Program-made: the position numbers and the translations under genes
Source: Halocafeteria seosinensis
Taxonomy: Eukaryota; Sar; Bigyra; Bicosoecida
Reading direction: 5' to 3'
Length of the DNA: 23,556 bases
Assembly: GCA_001687465.1 (NCBI GenBank)
Contig: LVLI01000531.1
Span: 1 to 23,556 of the forward strand
Notes under the pieces: generated by a model
Database searches by the model: none
Told to the model about the DNA's origin: nothing
Seen by the model: the letters and a program-made list of their open reading frames with translations, nothing else
In this document: piece after piece, positions 19,203 through 23,556 of the stretch
Layout: each line of letters opens with the position of its first letter
Position numbering within the stretch: position 1 is the first letter of the stretch

Positions 19203-21026
19203 TTATAGATGGCACTGGTTTCCTACTCCGCGAATCGTGCGAGACGACATTCTGACTGCCGAAATATGCTTCTTATATTCGTCAACAGACGCGGCACTGT
19301 GCTCAGAGGAGTCTGATCCGACTGTAAAAGGATCTTCGAATCCGAATTTCGAATGGCACAAATAGGATAGTCTACTCTTGAACTCATCAATATTCACATA
19401 ACAGCCTTGGATATGTCGTTCTCCGCCAGCCTCGGCGCTTTCGTGACTGAACTCTCGTCTTCCATGAAGCATCCTACGGTTATTGAAGGCAACTAAGTCT
19501 CCTGGATTTAGCCTCCTTTCAACAAGGGCCTCCGATTCCATTTCGCGCAGCAATCTGGCAAATTTTGTGTATGCATCATAATATGGTTCCACCCATTGCG
19601 GAGGAACAGTCAGAGGTCCTTCAAATGGCGGAGCCCAAAACACTCCTGAGACGGCAGGCCTGCTATTGCTGGCGGCGGATGCCCACGGTAAGTGTTGAGA
19701 GGAAGCGGAATTCTTTAATGCCGGGTTCAGCAGCAGTGGATAATGACTCAGACTGATATGCGGTCTCTTATATACCATGTGTGTAGGATGCTCTCTCGCA
19801 TAGTGGATCTTCTGAAACGTCGCAGGGACCGTAGCTAAAACAAAGAATGCTTCTGGATCTAACTCGTAGAGTCTATAAGCCACTCTATGAGCATCCATAA
19901 ACGTAGAATTACCTCCCGTCACCTCTTTGTCGAAGCGCAAACAGTGCAAGAGTTGAATGCCTGGGGGACTTTCATAATACGCCAGATCATGGTGAAGGTC
20001 CAATGCTCTATTGCTATAGGCCACATTTATCGGGTTTGGTACAGCTTTGACGTCGAATACATAGCCATAGATCGATTTCTGAACTTCTGAGATGAGACTA
20101 GCTACCCGTGACACTTCCTCATTCACTGTTGGCACGTTCCGGACTATAGCCATACCATGTGTGTTAATTCCCATCAACCACCGCCAAATATTTTTCTGAC
20201 CACTTTCATCATCCGACATTATATCCGCATAATCGACTTCCGGAAGGGAAGTGTTTGGAGGATGAAGAGAGTCTTGCACTATCTTGACGTAATCAACGTT
20301 AGCACGTTGTCCATCAGTTCTAGCTTCTATTCCCTTACCGGTACGGGAACAAGCAGCGGATTCTTCGGCATTTTCTTCAAATGATATTTCTAGAACTTTG
20401 GCCGAATCTGGTGTTTCGAATGACGCTTTGGGAGTAGCATTGGTGACAGCTGAACCATCCACCGCCACATGTACGTCCAAGGCTTCTGCTGCCGCGACTC
20501 GACGCTGCATGGATGCCAACGAATAATCGTGATACGCCAAGAAATGCACTGGGACAGAAGTTTTCTCTCCGCCTATCCACTTGAGTTCCAGCACTGGTTC
20601 TCGAGGACCTTGTTTGTGAAGATGTGCATCGACGGTGCATGCTACGCTGCTGTCGTTGCGGGGGCAATGCTTTGCCGCCACAAGGAGGTTGGGATTAGAG
20701 GGCACAGCGTGGGGTGACAAGAGTTTCTGTCCCGTCCCTGGGTCTATGTATTGCTCACTGTTGTGCCAGAGCCATTGTGCATGGAAAAAAGACGTACTAT
20801 TGTCGCTCCAAGTTACGCGCACTCCGCGTTCACCGTCGGCATTTTGGGAGACCGCCTTCTGTAGCAAAGGCTCATTCTCGTTCGATTGCTCAACAGAGGA
20901 GCTAGTACCAAAACTACCGGTCCTCCTCGGAAGCTGTCGGTACCCTCCGACAGCAGCACAGTGTATAGGAGTCCTCTGCCACAGTCGTTTGGACCAATGT
21001 GGTGCTCTACGTGCAAGACCGAGCAT
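19203..21026 (-). CDS. Gamma-butyrobetaine hydroxylase-like Fe(II)/2-oxoglutarate dioxygenase
   Basis: This is a single exon of 607 residues with an ATG at 21026. It belongs to the TauD/GBBH superfamily. The iron-binding HxD is H345-x-D347 within LHHDLAYYESPPGIQLLHC, very close to the GBBH pattern. The distal His is H521 (RRMLHGRREF), and R537 in GERHIQGCYVNIDEF is the likely 2-oxoglutarate anchor. GBBH makes carnitine from gamma-butyrobetaine, and the related trimethyllysine dioxygenase starts the pathway. The GIQLLHC stretch favours the GBBH side. The N-terminal domain (VTWSDNSTSFFHAQWLW) matches the small GBBH beta domain, but the usual Cys cluster for zinc is absent. Residues 1-45 have a mitochondrial-type composition. 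The protein is about 200 residues longer than typical GBBH, mainly from an extended N-terminal half (about 105-245). Substrate is not certain. Confidence 0.85.
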   Translation of the reverse strand: MLGLARRAPHWSKRLWQRTPIHCAAVGGYRQLPRRTGSFGTSSSVEQSNENEPLLQKAVSQNADGERGVRVTWSDNSTSFFHAQWLWHNSEQYIDPGTGQKLLSPHAVPSNPNLLVAAKHCPRNDSSVACTVDAHLHKQGPREPVLELKWIGGEKTSVPVHFLAYHDYSLASMQRRVAAAEALDVHVAVDGSAVTNATPKASFETPDSAKVLEISFEENAEESAACSRTGKGIEARTDGQRANVDYVKIVQDSLHPPNTSLPEVDYADIMSDDESGQKNIWRWLMGINTHGMAIVRNVPTVNEEVSRVASLISEVQKSIYGYVFDVKAVPNPINVAYSNRALDLHHDLAYYESPPGIQLLHCLRFDKEVTGGNSTFMDAHRVAYRLYELDPEAFFVLATVPATFQKIHYAREHPTHMVYKRPHISLSHYPLLLNPALKNSASSQHLPWASAASNSRPAVSGVFWAPPFEGPLTVPPQWVEPYYDAYTKFARLLREMESEALVERRLNPGDLVAFNNRRMLHGRREFSHESAEAGGERHIQGCYVNIDEFKSRLSYLCHSKFGFEDPFTVGSDSSEHSAASVDEYKKHISAVRMSSRTIRGVGNQCHL

Positions 21027-21654
21027 TTCTGTGCGTATACACTGTGTTCTCTCTTGCCTCGGAACGAGACGGGCAAATCAAAAATAACCAAGCGAATATT
21101 CTATATGATCCATCAACTATACTATCATCTGGGTGTGGTTGTATCGAGACTCGGCTGAGGCGTGACTCAGACGGAAATTGGTTCCAGCAGATCGCTAACA
21201 ATACCCAGGGATTCTTGCTCGGACACACTCACTGTAATTACGTAGCTTGAAATAGCCGATTATTTTACAGTGTTTAGTCTCGCTTCATGCAGTCTACATA
21301 CTTGGACAAGTCACTATTCCTACCATACTATTGTAGATAGAGATTCCTGCTATATCGAGTGGAGAACAAGCAATGCTTTTGCTTGCATGTTTCTCGCTCT
21401 GCAGCTCCCCTTCAGAGTGACATCTGAAGATTCCCTATCAGGAAGCCAGAGTTGGGAAGCATATCATTGTCTAGGAGTCTGGCAAAAGACTGAGGCGACA
21501 CAGTGCGACCTGCCATCTTCCACAGCAGTACACTATCAGTTAATCACTGGTTTGGAAGGAGTTGCAGCGAGACACAATCCATAGCTTCCAATTGGAGTAC
21601 TTCTGATATCCTATACAATCCAATTCTCCAGTTTGGAAGTCCGATTTTGTCAAT
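21027..21654. other. Divergent intergenic region
   Basis: This 628-bp region lies between divergent starts of the dioxygenase gene and the claudin-like gene. A plus frame at 21270-21584 is open but has no motif, and I do not call it. No repeat or clear promoter element is visible. Confidence 0.4.
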
Positions 21655-22594
21655 ATGAGCTTGCAAAGCCAACACAACGTCATGGGAGTCTGTAAGTAAT
21701 ATTCCGCCATGTGTTCATCGAGCCTTATGGCATATTACGGTATTAGTATTCCAGAAGTGTGTTGCTATTCATGGTTACATGCATTTATGCAGTTGGTCTA
21801 GGCTGCGCCGGGATAGCTAGCACGACTCTTTTCATCGCAGGAGTGGCCAACCACAATTGGGCTGCCATCCATTCAAAACCTGCTACACCTACATCGTACT
21901 TCGGGCTCTGGAAGCAATGCAATGCACAGGGACCAAATGGGCAATGCAATTCTCGTATGTACTACCGCCTCAGAATAGCGTCTTTGACGAAAAGCGAAAG
22001 CGCGAGGTCATTGTTTTTTGCAGTGATCCTAGATAAGTTGGAAGGTGGACATTCAACTGGTGCGAGCCTAAGAGCCGCCCAAGCCTTTACAATCCTCGGA
22101 TTAATAGCAGCAGTTCTTACCACCGGAGTTGCATTCTATGGCTGGTACCGCAAAGCTTCAATCCACCCTTGGCCGAGAATAGTCTTCTGGATCTCAATTT
22201 CGCAAGGTAGGCAAAAGCTATTTCTTACATGTACCTCCTCCGCTTGTTAGGAAAAGATGTTTTCCTACTGCAGTGGTACTAAGCTTGTTAGCCTTGATCG
22301 CGTTTAGTGTGTTAATGCAAAAGCGGGAAGACGGGATGGATGAGATGAACAAAGCTACTGGCTATGAAATGGATGTCAAATTCTCCGGAGGTACGTTTCT
22401 TATATGAGTTCACTAAAACCAGTGTCTCCTTCCATACGTAGGTGTGTAATCGAACAGGTGGAGCCCCTATGATTCTAGTTCTTTTGCTAGACTTGGGATG
22501 CGTTGCTATGTTGTGGTGGAGCTTCGGGAAAAGCGGGATCTGTGGACCAGTAGAGCCGAGCGAATCCCACGAGAAGCTGACTGAATACTCCTGA
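21655..22594 (+). CDS. Claudin-like four-helix membrane protein
   Basis: Proposed exons are 21655-21691, 21793-21954, 22024-22206, 22274-22390 and 22458-22594, giving 211 residues; all four introns are phase 1. Four hydrophobic segments are seen: GLGCAGIASTTLFIAGVA, AFTILGLIAAVLTTGVAFYG, IVFWISISQVVLSLLALIAF and MILVLLLDLGCVAMLWW. The first external loop holds W, then GLW, then two Cys (HNW..YFGLWKQC..GQC), which is the W-GLW-C-C claudin superfamily signature. After the second Cys the splice gives SLILDKLEGG and RAAQAFTILG, also typical. Metazoan members form cell junctions, while distant relatives in single-celled eukaryotes and fungi are plasma-membrane proteins of varied or unknown function. 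The first exon is the least certain: an in-frame ATG at 21771 would also give a good first helix without splicing. Confidence 0.7.
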
Positions 22595-23050
22595 GACGAT
22601 GCGACGCTTAATAGGATAAAGTTCTGCTGTAGTGGTAACCATGTGCGTCATGCATACCCACACCGACCAATTTGAAGAATTCAGAATACTCTACACTCAC
22701 GTCAGTACAGAAATTACTGGGAAACTAAACCGTGGGTTTGTATCGACTCTACTTCACCTGATTTCTTTGTGCATGCATAAATAGCTGATGACTCCATTGA
22801 TCTTTTATACTCGAATCGTGTTTCATTCTGCTTCCCACCGACCACTACGGACTTGCGAACTTCGCTTGTGAAATTTCATTCAATGTAGCAGAAAAGTTTG
22901 TCTCTTTGGACAAATTTGAACGTGCTCCATCAAACACACGCTTGGAGCATGGAATGAATATTTCGGGTTTGTAGTACACCATTCAAATGCATTCCTACTC
23001 TAGTTGTGCTAACTGTAATCTGATAGATTATCACGCAAAACACAAGAAAA
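22595..23050. other. Intergenic region before the nucleoporin gene
   Basis: This 456-bp AT-leaning stretch separates the claudin-like stop from the nucleoporin ATG. It should hold the nucleoporin promoter and leader. No gene or distinct motif is seen. Confidence 0.4.
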
Positions 23051-23556
23051 ATGGCCCTTTTCGGTCAAAGTGGTGGTGGCGGAGGAAGTCTATTTGGGCA
23101 ACAACAGAACCAAAACACCAGTGGTGGCTTATTTGGACAGCAACAGAATCAAAATAGTGGTTCTACCGGTGGTGGAGGCTTATTCGGACAGCAGCAAAGC
23201 CAAAGTAGTGGTGGTGGTGGAGCATTTGGACAAAGTAGTCTTTTCGGTCAAAGCACGGCTAGCACGCCACAACAAGGGGGAAGCAACCTTTTTGGAGCCA
23301 GTGGTGCCAGTAGTCAACAAGGAGCCTCGGGAATATTTGGCGGCGCTGGTGTAGGAGGAGGAGGAGGACTTTTTGGAAGCAGCAGTGGCACTGCTAGTGG
23401 ACAACAAGGCTCCCTGTTTGGCGGCGGCGGCGGAGGAGGAGGTGGCGCAGGATTATTTGGGAGTGGCGCTGGTGCCTCAACAACCAGCACAAGTTTGCAA
23501 ACGAGTGGATTGGGGGGTATAGGGGGAACCAGCAGTGGTACTACTGCTGCAAATAC
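23051..23556 (+). CDS. FG/GLFG-repeat nucleoporin, N-terminal part
   Basis: An ATG at 23051 opens a frame that stays open to the right edge (168 codons). It starts [12 protein letters not shown] and holds about 11 Phe-Gly dipeptides, mostly as LFGQ, GLFG, SLFG or NLFG, separated by Gly, Ser, Gln and Asn spacers. LFGQQQ followed by N/S-Q-N/S is tandemly repeated three times (about 23090-23200) with synonymous differences. Such regions form the disordered permeability barrier of the nuclear pore and bind transport receptors. The start is well placed, since the repeats begin at once. Without the C-terminal domain it cannot be told whether this is a Nup98-, Nup62-, Nup54- or Nup57-type protein. 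Polyglycine runs make it more Gly-rich than most. Confidence 0.85.
   Translation, partial: MALFGQSGGGGGSLFGQQQNQNTSGGLFGQQQNQNSGSTGGGGLFGQQQSQSSGGGGAFGQSSLFGQSTASTPQQGGSNLFGASGASSQQGASGIFGGAGVGGGGGLFGSSSGTASGQQGSLFGGGGGGGGGAGLFGSGAGASTTSTSLQTSGLGGIGGTSSGTTAAN

Noticed and set aside
21270-21584. 104-codon plus-strand open frame upstream of the claudin-like gene
   Set aside because: No motif, no splice logic to the next gene, and composition unlike neighbouring proteins.
21755-21792. Acceptor at 21754 for the first claudin-like intron
   Set aside because: It creates an in-frame TAA with the phase-1 donor at 21692. The acceptor at 21792 keeps the frame.
18696-22023. Stop-free, multiple-of-three introns (18696-18764, 21955-22023, also 11563-11637) as a sign of regulated retention
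   Set aside because: Three of about 20 short introns is close to what chance would give for lengths near 70 nt, so no enrichment is claimed.
1-23556. CRISPR arrays, prokaryotic operons, prophage or defence islands
   Set aside because: No regularly spaced repeats, and all identified genes are eukaryotic and mostly intron-containing.

Overview
This window is nuclear DNA from a eukaryote. Five of the recognisable genes must be spliced to give intact family members. Together they hold about 20 short GT-AG introns, mostly 58-80 nt, with the extremes at 49 and 101 nt. The products are eukaryotic hallmarks: a Rab escort protein, an FG nucleoporin, a TPR-containing GT41 glycosyltransferase, an MscS-like channel of the MSL type and mitochondrial-type presequences. 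Gene density, very short introns and short intergenic gaps suggest a compact, probably unicellular genome (alga or other protist). I cannot place it more precisely from this sequence.

The left third (1-7100) is mostly gene-poor and holds decayed mobile DNA. There is the C-terminal end of a retroelement-like ORF at the left edge, a hAT transposase C-terminal fragment on the minus strand (807-1117), a GC-rich foldback element (1654-1743) with a relative near 525-609, and a candidate RNase H tail (about 4190-4510). One intact single-exon gene of unknown function (2583-3959, minus) lies among them. From about 4800 to 7100 I see no supportable gene.

The right two thirds (7116 to the end) are a dense gene run with alternating orientations. 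In order they are a membrane-anchored TPR-GT41 protein (minus, 7 exons), a Rab escort protein (plus, 5 exons), an MscS-like channel (minus, 3 exons), a membrane-coiled-coil-thioredoxin protein (plus, 5 exons), a gamma-butyrobetaine hydroxylase-like dioxygenase (minus, 1 exon), a claudin-like four-helix membrane protein (plus, 5 exons) and an FG-repeat nucleoporin running off the right edge. The pairs GT41/REP, MSL/thioredoxin and dioxygenase/claudin are divergent. The pairs REP/MSL and thioredoxin/dioxygenase are convergent, the latter with only 33 bp between stop codons. The genes do not form an obvious pathway; this looks like ordinary eukaryotic gene order.

The most unusual products are the GT41 protein (secretory-type N-terminus, no Lys at the usual nucleotide-sugar position), the claudin-signature protein, and the membrane-tethered thioredoxin fusion. 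All splice models were made by eye from frame, phase and splice consensus, and need transcript support.
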